The notes under the pieces are model-generated. The model saw only the letters and a list, made by a program, of their open reading frames with translations, ran no database searches and was not told the origin of the DNA. This document shows positions 10,993 to 21,255 of a stretch of 64,000 nt of DNA, piece after piece; within the stretch, counting starts at the first letter, position 1, and each line of letters begins with the position of its first letter. The DNA comes from Diaporthe sp. PMI_573. Its lineage: Eukaryota > Ascomycota > Sordariomycetes > Diaporthales > Diaporthaceae. The stretch is taken from assembly GCA_021399435.1 (NCBI GenBank), contig JAJTUP010000013.1, positions 1,240,001 through 1,304,000 on the forward strand, in the 5' to 3' direction. The position numbers and the translations under genes are program-made.

Positions 10993-12814
10993 ATGGGCTT
11001 CTACGAGAGGACGATGTGGCAGTTCGACGAGGGCGTCACCGGCCTCTTCTCCCAATGGAACGCCTGGTCGACCGCCATCACCACCTTCCTCGTCATGTTT
11101 CTCAGCTATACCCTCTTTACACGCCGCGACCCAGACACTCACCCTCTACTGCTTGCTCGCCAAGCCCAAGCCTCGCCGGTGCGACATTCAGGCGAATCGT
11201 CCATCTACCGTTCACACTCCGCACCGCACGGTATGCCGTTGAACGCCGGCCTCAACGTCAAGGAGCCTGGTGCCTCCAAGTGGTCGAGGGGCCGAGACGG
11301 GGACCTCAGGGACGTCTGGCGGCAGGCTGTCAGCGGCACTTCCCAGGAGGGCAAACCAGTCGGCAAGGGCAAGATCTTGACTGTCTTGGGCGCCGAGAAG
11401 GTCCTGGAGCACAAGCTCGGTATGTGTCCTAGGCATCTTCGATTCTCGTCCGTCACCAGCTAACATGTACAGACGATGTGACCCGTCAGATCAACCTCAT
11501 CGGAAAGCATATCCACGACCAAGGCGGCGCTCGCGTCGCCATCTACCTCCCCAACTCGGTCGAGTTCCTTGCAAGCCTCTTCGCATGCTCCTTCCACAAC
11601 CTGACTGCGATTCTCATCCCTTTCGATCAGTCGGATGAAGCAGTAATCTCCATGCTGCGGCGCTCGGCCGCCGATACTGTCGTTGCCCTGCCTGGCTCAT
11701 TCCCCTTGGACCTCGTGGTCAAGAATTATCCGTCCCTGCGACAGGTCATATGGGTGGTTGATGAAGGAAACAGGCATCTGGACTGGACAGAGGTTCCTGA
11801 GGGCGTCGGAGGCAGCCTTAACGTGTCGACCTGGCAGGATATCGTGCAGGACAGCCCCGTGGATGCCGGCATTGAAATCCCACCCGTCCAGGGTCAGCCG
11901 GAGCCCCGGGATGTCACTGTCTTCTGGAAGTCCACGCCGGGTGTCACGGAGGAGATGGTCCGCTTCACAAGCGCCAACTTCGTGTCCGCCATCGCCGGGC
12001 AGCTCTTCGCTGTTCCACAATCCCAGCGCATGACCCCCTCGGACCTCTTCCTGCCTGCCGACGCCCTTACCAACACGTACACCCTCATCCTCACCCTGAC
12101 TGCCCTCTTCTCCAACGCCTCGGTGGCATTCAACTCCTCAGCAAGCGAGGAAATGGATCTCACCCTCGCCACCCGCGGCATCTCCCCCACAGTCGTGGTC
12201 GCATCACCTAACACCCTTCTCAAGACGCACGCCGAGGCCACCCGCAACGTCAGCTCGCTACTGGCCAGCAAGATACACTGGCTGCAGACCCGAAGCCTCG
12301 CCCAGAACGGCTTCATGCCCGCCGCGTCGCTGCTGACGAGCCTCAACGACAGCCTGCGGCCGGCCATCGGCCGCACCCCGGGCAAGCTCCGCCTAGTGTA
12401 CACCGCCGAGCGCGCCGGCTCCGGCACGCCGCCGCTGTCATCCGCCGTGCTGTCCGACCTGCGCCTTTTCCTCGGCGCGAGGGTCATCTACGCGCTGAGT
12501 GCGCCCAAGGTCGCCGGTGCCGTGGCCCAGACGCAGTTCTACGACTACAGGGTCTTCGAGGACAAGCAGTCGCACTTCGGGCCACCCCTGACGAGCACGG
12601 AGATACTCCTGAAGGACTCAGGTGACCACAAGGTTACGGACGAGAAGGCCGAAGGAGAGGTCAGTTGCCATTTTACTGCTGGACGACTCGTTGGCCATCT
12701 ATTGCTGATACGAAATTATAGATATTTGCCCGCGGCCCTTGTGTGGCAGGCGGCGAAGCTACGCTGGGTGTGACCGGCACCATCCGCTTTGACAACACAC
12801 TCGCATACATTTGA
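10993..12814 (+). CDS. Membrane-anchored acyl-CoA synthetase-like (AMP-binding) protein
   Basis: Three exons (10993-11419, 11473-12659, 12722-12814) give 568 aa. A hydrophobic segment near residues 26-46 (STAITTFLVMFLSYTLFT) would anchor the protein, probably in ER or another endomembrane. The body follows the ANL/AMP-binding fold: GARVAIYLPNSVEFLASLFA is the standard early block, and the end reads IFARGPCVAGGEATLGVTG as in fungal long-chain acyl-CoA-synthetase-like proteins. The ATP-binding P-loop (normally TSGTTGxPKG) is replaced by a stretch reading KSTPGVTEEMVRFTSANF. The YGxTE motif reads like LSAPKVAGAVAQT. The chain stops where the mobile C-terminal adenylation subdomain should begin. 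I infer a non-adenylating relative. Splice donors are GTATGT and GTCAGT. Confidence 0.85.
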
Positions 12815-12935
12815 GGCGAGCACCGGAGTGTGGCTTGTTTGAACCTGTGACACGCGTGCGTGTTATGTAGACTAAGAATTGAATTTAGGGGACAATGATG
12901 ATTGACGACTTCCCCTGCGCATGTCAATGTGAAGA

Positions 12936-13241
12936 ATCACATACACTATTACAGCAACACAGCCACATTCAAGAAATGCGACAAGGTCACTGTAGAGCTT
13001 TTGTAGCTTGGCTCTCTCTTCTTATCTTCTCTCTATCCCGTAGGAAGTCATTCCACAGATAGTTTTCCCATTAAAGGTTTTTCCATAGGAGGGTTTTCCA
13101 TAGGAGACTTTCCTAAGGAAGGCTATTTTATAGGAGGTTGTCCTATGTGAGGCTATTCCAAATGAGGTTGATCTATAGGATGTTTATTGTATATGAGGTT
13201 GGGAGATAGATGCTGTGGCCGCGTAGCGGACACCCAAGCAA
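12936..13241 (+). repeat. Dispersed repeat, copy A, with internal array of about 15-bp units
   Basis: This 306-bp element aligns with 20181-20436 over its whole length and in the same orientation. Both begin ATCACATAC, have a TGTAGCTT block about 90 nt in, carry an array of degenerate units related to CTATAGGAGGTTGTC, and end with a 38-bp tail containing GATAGATGCTGTGG. In copy A the array (about 13035-13200) is longer and more degenerate, with units of 14-17 bp. The tails (13204-13241 and 20399-20436) differ at 6 of 38 positions and all six are transitions. It lies between the convergent AMP-binding gene and MCM5. It encodes no transposase, so a non-autonomous element or decayed repeat is likely. 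Confidence 0.8.
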
Positions 13242-13497
13242 TCAAGACGAAAATCAGAGCAAAAGCCACAGGGAACAAATAATACGTGTCGTGAAACCGT
13301 ACAATGCCATTACCGTAGAAACTAAATCATCACGCAAACAGACCGTAAAATGCACTACACTGGTTTACCATCCTGGGATATCCCAACGCCTTGTATTCCG
13401 TAAACCACGCCACACCCAGCGGTCCACCTCATGCCTCTGCAGGGGCACACCCAGCGCATTCCAGGCATGAAGCAACAGATACACGCACACGCACACA

Positions 13498-15873
13498 TCA
13501 AGCCCCGTTCCTGTAAACTTGCGCGCCCTGGTTCCGGAACATGATGGTGTCCCGCCTCTGCATGAGCATGAGCGTGCGGTTGAGGGCCTGCTCGCTGAAG
13601 CCCTTGCCCTCGACCATCTCCCTGCGGAGGGTGGCGAGGCTAGTGCTCCAGCCGATGGGCAGGCGGCGCTTGAGCTCGGCCTCGACGCGCGCGACCTCCT
13701 CGCTCAGCTCGCGCCCGCCCTGGTTTGCCCCGCCCTGGTTGACGGCATCCATGGTCGAGCACAGGAACAGGCGGATCGCCTCGTCCACGTGCGCCTCGGT
13801 CGCGACGGGCGACAGCGTCAGCTTCGCTAGCGACTCGGTGATTCGCACGATGGCCTCCAGCTGCCGCACCGTGATGGGGATCGACGACCGCGTGTTGGCC
13901 TCGAGTTCCGACGCGTGCACCTGCTTGCGGATCTGCACGAAGTGCGACGACAGCTTCTCTGCCGCCTCTGGGCTGAGGCGGGGCGCGCAGCGTCTGGGGG
14001 TTTCGGTTTGGTTAGCTGATGTGGATTTCGGTCTGGGAACGGGTGCGTGCAGGGGTGATGGCGGGTGTGACTTACGATTTGCAGTAACTCAGGTATCGCT
14101 TCATTGTCTCCACTGGGATCTCAGACTCAACTTCTGCCTCAGCTGCGGTGCTACCCTTGTGGATGCCCATGACGTGCTTTGCGATCCTCTCGTCGCGGCC
14201 ACGCTCGTGTGCATCCTTGACGATGAAGATCATGTCGAAACGGGACAGAATCGTCGTTTGGAAATCAATGTTCTCGCCGGGTGTCTTCATGTCATCGTAG
14301 CGGCCAAAGATGGGGTTGGCGGCTGCAAGGACTGAAGTCCTCGCGTTCAGGATGGTGGTGATGCCTGCCTTGGCGATGGAGATGGTCTGTTGCTCCATGG
14401 CCTCGTGGATAGCAACCCTGTCTTCGTCGCGCATCTTGTCGAACTCGTCGATACATACGACGCCGCCGTCCGCAAGCACCATGGCACCGCCCTCCAGGTA
14501 GAACTCCCTAGTGGACTGATCTCGTTGCACTGAAGCAGTCAGACCGGCTGCCGATGAACCCTTGCCTGACGTGTAAATACAGATGGGAGCCGCCTTCTCG
14601 ACGAATTTCAAGAGTTGTGACTTGGCGGTACCCGGGTCACCAAGAAGGAGTACGTTGATGTCACCTCTCAGCTTCATCCCATCGGGAAGGATCTTTTTTG
14701 AGCCGCCAGCAAGCAGGCATAGAATTGCCTTCTTGATGTCGTCATTTCCGTAGATGGATGGCGCGATGCACCTAGCCATGACCTGATAGAGATCTGGCCT
14801 CCTGCTGAGCTCCAAGAACTCCTGCTCCTCCTCCTCAGAGAAAATGGCATGACCCTTCGCGGTCTGGTCGATATCCGTTTGGATTCCGGTCGCTCGGAGA
14901 TACGGTGTGCGAATAGCAACGGCGCCACCTGTGGATGAGTTCTTGCTGCCCTTGTTTTGGTAGATGGAGAAGATGCCCATAACAGTACATCTCGATCCGG
15001 GCACAACGCGGTTTGTCAAGTATCGATCAGCAGAGATAAGCACATGCCGTGGCAGCTCTCCGACAGGCACCTGATCGGGTGCCTCCTGGAGCTTGATGAC
15101 TTGTTGGTCGACGAACTTTGAACTCTCGTGGACGACGAAGTAGGGATCGAGGGGACACGGGTCTGTTGGATCGCCCTTTTGCCTTTCCCTGCCACACCTC
15201 CTGGGCAGAGTCACGCCGGCGAAGCCACCATCGATGCGTATGTCCTGACTGTAACCGCAGTTCCGGCAGGAGAGGTGGAGCTCAGTCGCCTTTGATGACA
15301 TGACAGAGGCACCAATGACAATCCCAGGCACCCGCACAAGTCGAGATATTGTGAGGGAGTCCAGGTTTCGGATGGACACGTCTTCGGCGTTCGAGTGGAG
15401 CAGAAGTTGGTGCGGCGGGAGGCTGATCTTGGCTTCGTGAGGGAAGACGATTCTTTGCGTGCATTTCCGCAGCGCATTCTCAAACTGTCAGGGTAGTGGC
15501 CGTGGTCAGAGACACGATCCACCAATGGATAGAGGTCTAAAGAGGAAAGTAACGCACCAGTGGTATTATCTCTGCTGGCTCTGTGACCAAGCGATGCGCC
15601 AACTCCTCGTTGTATTTGATCAGGTCGCCGATGTTGACGTCGCAGTAATATTTTTGGAGAAGCGCGTTCTCGCGCAACTGGTCTCTGCGTGGGAGTCAGT
15701 CAGCGGCCACGTGGAGAACATGTTCGCGGTGTTCGCGCATACCTGTAGACGAAGACGTTGTCGAGCCTGAACTCCAGGATGAAGGTCTCGAGCTGCTTCT
15801 GAACCTGGAGGTTGGTGTCCTCCCCTTCCTCCTGGGGGAAGACGTGAAGGGTATGTACAGACCCACGATCCAT
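13498..15873 (-). CDS. MCM5: DNA replication licensing factor Mcm5
   Basis: Four exons (15873-15743, 15684-15558, 15484-14076, 13993-13498) give 720 aa, normal for the family. Mcm5 is one of the six subunits of the MCM2-7 helicase, loaded at origins and activated in the CMG complex. Visible landmarks are a zinc-binding motif with Cys at about 159, 162, 183 and 196 (CRNCGYSQ ... RRCGRER ... DPCPLDPY), Walker A GDPGTAKS at 368-375, Walker B CIDEFDKM at about 430-437, and the arginine finger SRFD at 500-503. The C-terminal winged-helix part has [20 protein letters not shown] and ends QVYRNGA. The start [13 protein letters not shown] is supported by exon 1 length and frame. It is divergent from VPS54, and the shared promoter carries a cell-cycle motif cluster. 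Confidence 0.98.
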
Positions 15874-16535
15874 GATAAAGTCTGAAGGCGAAACGGTGTG
15901 AAGGAATCGTCAAGGAATCAGGAGGGAAAGCCTGCAGTCGCGGCGGGTTGGCATGTATGGAGGAGAAGCCGAACAAATTGTCGAGAGGGACCGATAAACC
16001 ACTTTACGCGCTGCAGGACGCGCCTTTCGCGCATGGAGACGCGAGATCCCTGCCACTGGCGCAAAGTGATGTATTTCTGTGCGCCACAGCAGTGGCAGGG
16101 GTGCAGGGGTGAAGGGGTGCAGTGCAGGGGTTCAGATGTGCAGGGGCACATCATCAGCTGCGCCACACCGCGACTTGTCTTTCTGGGGATTGAGCTTCTG
16201 TTTGGGTTTAGCTGTTCTTCTCAGTTGGAGACGGTCCCGTCTTCGTCTCGAGCTTCAACGACCCCGGTCCAAGGAGGGAATGCGCAATCGCCCATCCCTC
16301 TCCCACATTGCTTTCGCGTGCTTCTTTTCTATCGTACATCGGCTAGCCACGGGGTCCTAGTGAATTCGCAGTCCATAATTCTCTCATGTGCATCTCATTT
16401 CGCTCAGCAATGATTCCTCGGTAGAAGCGCCGTTATCGATCACTTTGATAGCAGCGCCGGTCTCCCTGTTGCCGTTCTCAGGGGCCGTGTCGTCAACCCG
16501 TGTTCTGTCGCATCCTCTCGCTCCCCGCGACCAAC
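15874..16535. promoter_or_regulatory. Bidirectional promoter between MCM5 and VPS54
   Basis: This is the 662-bp spacer between the divergent starts. Apart from the ACGCG/TTTCGCGC cluster listed separately near MCM5, it holds a direct-repeat-like GCAGGGGTG tract near 16096-16140. I see no gene in it. Confidence 0.55.
16003..16045. promoter_or_regulatory. Cluster of MBF/E2F-like (MCB) boxes upstream of MCM5
   Basis: Within 43 bp lie TTTACGCG (about 16003-16010), ACGCG (16018-16022), TTTCGCGC (16025-16032) and ACGCG (16039-16043), about 130-170 bp upstream of the MCM5 start. ACGCGT-type MCB and TTTSGCGC-type E2F sites are bound by MBF or E2F factors that drive G1/S genes, including MCMs. The match is direct. 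The regulation is inferred. Confidence 0.6.
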
Positions 16536-19500
16536 ATGTATTCAAATCCTGCCGCCCGAAAGTCCATCGACAGCCTTGCCTCGCCTACGTCGCCCCTCGC
16601 CCATCGGGCGGACTTCCCGTTCCATAGTGGAAGGCATGGTTCTGTCAGCACCAGGCGAGGCTCGACCGCGAGCTCCTTGCACTCGGTCGGCGGTGCGTTG
16701 GATCAGGGCAGCTGGAGCAGCAGCAACACCATGCTGGAATCAGGCCAGAATGGTTCGTGTCCTTCCCTCCTCCAAGCAAGGCCCACGGGCCTGCGGGCCT
16801 GCATGCGCTTATGTCCGCGTCGCTGACGATTCGTAAAGCCATATCTACCCTCTTGCAACCACCTATCGTCCGGACCGGCCTCGTTCCTCACACGTCCGCT
16901 CCGGCCTCGAGCGCCCACAGGCCACCGACAATCAGAGACATACCTCCGGTTACCCTGACCAACATCCAAAAAGTGAACCCTGCCGAGTTCCAGCCTTACC
17001 TCAAACAGGTCGGCGCCCTATACACGCAACTGAAACAGGTCAAGGCGAGCGAGGAGGAGGACACGTTGCATCGGAACAGCCGTGGGAAACCAGATGAGCT
17101 CCTGGAGCCCTTCGAGGACAACCGACTGCGGCCGGGCAGGCGGCCGCAAGGGTCTCGAAAAGCGTCTGTGTCCTCGATTTCGTCATGGACGAATACAGAA
17201 ACATCGAGCCCAGTGCGAAGGTCCAGTTCAAGTTATGCTAGGAAATCCGCGCAGGGCCCACCGCCGCTCTCTACAATCCCGCTGGTCTATTTCGAGGAAG
17301 ATTTCCATCTGGAAAACCCCAGGACGTTCGATGTCGTAAGCGAGAGGTCGGAGGTGGTGCGCAAGGAGGACAAGAATTCAAATGGGGATGCGCCAGCACC
17401 TCGCAAGACCTTGTCGACAAACGCAATCTTACAGGAGAAGTTGTCGTGGTATATGGACACCATTGAGATGCACCTAATCTCTTCAATATCCACGGCTTCG
17501 ACAACATTCTTCAGTGCTTTGGGCTCCTTGAGGGAACTCCACACAGAGGCAGCAGAATCAGTTGACAAGATCAAGACCTTGAGACGAGAACTCGAGGCTC
17601 TGGACGAGGAGATAGTATTGACCGGGCTCAACACTATTCAGCAGCAACGGCGACGTGAGAATGTCCAGCAGCTCCATCACGCTGTTCTGCAACTTAAAGA
17701 AATACTAAGCCAGCTGGTGAAATGCGAGTCACTGGTCGACGAGGGGAATGTCGATGCTGCCCTTGATAGCATTGACTCTCTCGAGAGACTCATAGCCGGT
17801 GAAGAGGACGAGTTCAGGCCCCCAGCCCCATCGCTACGGGATGTTCAGCTCATCGATCTCCGAAGTGCCACCGCGCTTCAGGGGGTCAGTGACGACGTGT
17901 ATACTTTGCGGTCACGAATTGGCAAGGCTTACGAGACGAAGTTCGTGACAAGCCTCATGGCCGACCTCCGACGTCATGTCGGGGAAGTGTCAACCCAGGA
18001 GGTTCTTACGCGCTGGCATACTGCGTCCATGCGAGCTAGAGGCGGCCGGACTCGCGAGGCGTCGGCGTTCCCGTCATATCTCAGCGCTACCGATGACGTG
18101 AGGACGAAACTTATTGAAAGTCTGGCAGGTCTCTACAGAGCAAAACAAATCGGCGTCGCCGTCACAGCATACAGGGAATCTGTGATCAAGGAGATCAAGA
18201 GTCTTGTGAAGCAAGGCCTGCCCAGCTCGAATGACGACGATAATGCGTCCATGATGTCTGCTTCGACTGCCACTGGCGGGCGTCATCTCTCCCAGAGGGA
18301 GAAGTCGTCCATCCTCGCACGAAATCTGCGCGCCATGGACCCTGGTGATGCAGAGGAGTTGTTGGTGAAGATCTACGTCAGTGTAACTGAAACTTTGAGG
18401 AGGGCGTCGATACAGGTCAAAGTGATGCTGGACGTTGCAGCATCCATTGAAGATGGTTCAATCCCATCCGGTCTCAAATCACCACCACTCAAATCACCAC
18501 CCCTGAGCCCGTCGGCAAGAAGGCAATCCCTCGCGGGGCTTGAGGCCCAAGAAGAGATTCACAAGGTCATGGACTTATCGTCCCTGCTCGGCAATTGCAT
18601 CGACATAGCTCAAGACAAGGTCGTGAGAGTGCTCAGGGTACGGTCCGAGCAGAGCACCCATTTAGAACTGGTCTGGTTCCTCCGCTACTTCACTCTGAAC
18701 CTCCACTTCGCCAACGAGTGTGAGTCAATATCTGGGCGTGGAGGCACACAACTGAAAGACGAGGTCAATGACCACATCAAAAGATTTGTTGCGAGCAACG
18801 GAGATCGCGAGCAGCAAAAGCTTGCCCAGGGCATGGAATCCGACCAGTGGGGCGCAATCGACTTTACCGAGAAGCACACTGCTCAGCTGAATCGGATCCT
18901 TGAGTGCAGTACGAGCGATCCGTCCGACTGGACTCTGGGCACACAAGTCTGGATACCATATCCTGATGGAGATGACGAGGTAAACGGCGTTGAAAATCCA
19001 CCTCAAAGCAACGGGTCAGGAAAGTCCAAGGCCGTCATCGATTCCGAGGCTTTTGTGCTGCCGAATTCTGCCGTATACTGTCTGGAGGGCATGTCGAACT
19101 TCCTCCACCTAATCGTCGGCATCCCATCCATCACATCAGACGTTGCCAAGTCTCTTGTGAAGTACCTACAATTTTTTGACTCTCGCTGTAAGCAGCTAAT
19201 TCTCGGGGCCGGTGCCACAAAATCTGCCGGCCTAAAAAACATCACCACTCGACATCTCGCCTCGTCCTCGCAAGCCTTGTCCTTCATAGCCACATTGATA
19301 CCCTATGTTCGCGAATTCATCCGTCGACATGGCGGCTCGGGCGGGGCTGCTTTAATGGCAGACTTTGATAAGGTTAAACGGGACTACCAAGAACATATGC
19401 AAACCATTTTCGATAAGCTCGTGGAGATCATGAGTGGGAGAGCTGGTGCACACGCCAAGACCGCGAAGGCGATTGTATGGGACCAGGACCAGAAGAGCCC

Positions 19501-19964
19501 ACACGCTTATATCGAGACACTTGTCAAGGAAACATCACTGTTGCACCGTAACCTCGTCAAGCACCTCTCCGAAGACACCGTGCGCATGATCATGATCCCG
19601 GTCTTCTCCAGCTTCAAGGAACAGTTCGGGTCCGCATTCCAAGAGGCGGATCCAAAAACCGAGGCTGGGCGGGATAGGTATGAGCTCCTCGAGCCCTAAG
19701 AACACGCGAGACACCACTAACATCAGACTTAGCATGCTGCGCGACATGCAACTCTTCAAAGCGAAGCTGGAACATATTGACGGCTTCGGGGACACGGGCG
19801 ATTACTTGGTGGGGATCATCAACTCGAAACAGGTCAAGAGCAACTCGCCGCCTCCAAGCGAGACGAAAGGTGAGAACAAGGCCGCGGCGGAGGACACGAC
19901 AGAGGCGAAAGGCAAAGACGGTGACAGTGAGGAGAAGAAGCCTGTGGAGCCGGGGTCTAGTTAA
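16536..19964 (+). CDS. VPS54: GARP complex subunit Vps54
   Basis: Three exons (16536-16752, 16839-19677, 19733-19964) give 1095 aa. Vps54 is a subunit of the GARP tethering complex that captures endosome-derived vesicles at the trans-Golgi. The disordered N-terminus is followed by the family block YFEEDFHLENPRTFDVV, a coiled-coil stretch near residues 240-350 (KIKTLRRELEALDEEIV), and the conserved DLRSATALQG region. The C-terminal half has KRFVASNGDREQQKL next to ESDQWGAIDF and a final block FGDTGDYLVGIINSKQ, all placed as in yeast and animal Vps54. Intron 2 has a clear CTAAC branch point (about 19717) before the TTAG acceptor. Without it the frame would stop at 19699, before the conserved end. 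It is divergent from MCM5. Confidence 0.93.
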
Positions 19965-21255
19965 GAAAGAAGCTAGCATGGCGATGTCACGCACCGCATC
20001 TAGTGGCAGTGAGACGAAGCCGGCTACCCTAGCAGACATATAGCATGAGCGCCCCCAATATGCGGGATAATATACTCTCATCGGGTCCTCTGAATTACGG
20101 GCTTAATCACGTATAACCACGACCCAAGCAGACATTGGCTTTTTGAGGTTGTAGACTCGCGCTGCTCATAACTACAGCCCATCACATACGTTGTTACAGT
20201 AACACCGCCATGCCACATCTTCAAAAATCGCAACACGTCATTACGGAGCTTCCTGTAGCTTAATTGCCATCTACCTGATTATCTATAGCCCGCAGGAGGT
20301 TGTCCTACAGGAGATTATTCTACAGGAGGTTATCCTATAGGAGTTTACACTACAGGGGGCTGTTCCAAAAGAGGTTGACCTATAGGAGGTTGGTTCGGGG
20401 ATAGATGCTGTGGCTATGTAGTGGACACCCGAGCAAAGCTCGAAGTATGTGAATATCACAATACGATATAACTTCGAAGAATAAGTCGATGCTACAGTCA
20501 ATGTTGGCGCACATCCTTGATATCTCACCGTACTGTCGTTCACATTGACAAGCTCTTTAGCAAGGTCTTCAAGCTTCCCTGAGGCTATAACTGCTTCAAT
20601 TGAGCTGTGGAATCATCTGCGATGCTGAGTACCTAGGTAATCTATATGTTTTGTACCAAGACTCTAGCTGACAGCACAGACAAGGAAGACGGGATTAGCG
20701 TGTCCAAGCATTCTTGGAAATTCGGAGCATTTGGACCCTGACGCTATTGGCATAGGGCGCCGTCTTATGACACACTTGGTACAGCTCCATTTCGCCCCTC
20801 TTATACCTTTAATATGTTTTTGCCTTCAATTATTGTTTCCGCCACAGGAAATATCTGGCCTTGACTGAGGTGGTCTCGGGCACAGAAATACCATTCTCAA
20901 AGGGGCTAATTGCGTGAAACCGTCCTGTCGCCCTACAGAAAGCGGCTGTCATTCAGTTACCTTACCATATGCCCTTGAATAGTAGACAATGGGCTACACA
21001 AAGGTCCAGTGTTCAACAGGAGTCTGCACCTAAGTACAGAGACGCGGGACCAAACTATTTCGGGCCTACTGAGCCCTGCGAATACTGATCTGCTCGGGCT
21101 CGGGCTAAGTGAAACTCTGCGCCGGACGCAGAAGCGGCAGGTTGAAATGATTCTTGAGCTACGATAACTACGGGGTAGAAGAGCCAAGACAAGTTTGGGA
21201 GCATGAGGCATCGAAATGATATATATACACAACAGGTCTGTCTAACAAGATCTAC
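19965..21255. other. Convergent spacer holding repeat copy B, otherwise empty
   Basis: About 1.3 kb lies between the VPS54 stop and the permease stop. Copy B of the dispersed repeat occupies 20181-20436. The remainder has short AT-rich stretches and no frame with a recognisable domain. A minus-strand frame across the array reads as pentapeptide-like units only because the DNA unit is 15 bp. Confidence 0.6.
20181..20436 (+). repeat. Dispersed repeat, copy B, with seven exact-length 15-bp units
   Basis: This is a 256-bp partner of the element at 12936-13241. Its array (20290-20394) consists of seven consecutive 15-mers related to CTAYAGGAGGTTRTC: for example CCGCAGGAGGTTGTC, CTACAGGAGATTATT, CTACAGGAGGTTATC, CTATAGGAGTTTACA. 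It is followed by the shared tail GATAGATGCTGTGG (20400-20413). The unit contains the palindromic core CCTATAGG where two units meet. It sits 217 bp downstream of VPS54. Confidence 0.82.

Noticed and set aside
16757..19699. Single 980-codon VPS54 frame without introns
   Set aside because: It starts in intron 1 and stops before the conserved C-terminal block. The spliced model keeps frame at both joins and restores the N- and C-terminal family regions.
20283..20543. Minus-strand frame with pentapeptide-like repeats
   Set aside because: The periodicity follows from the 15-bp DNA repeat. The frame lacks the pentapeptide-repeat consensus, and copy A of the element does not keep it.
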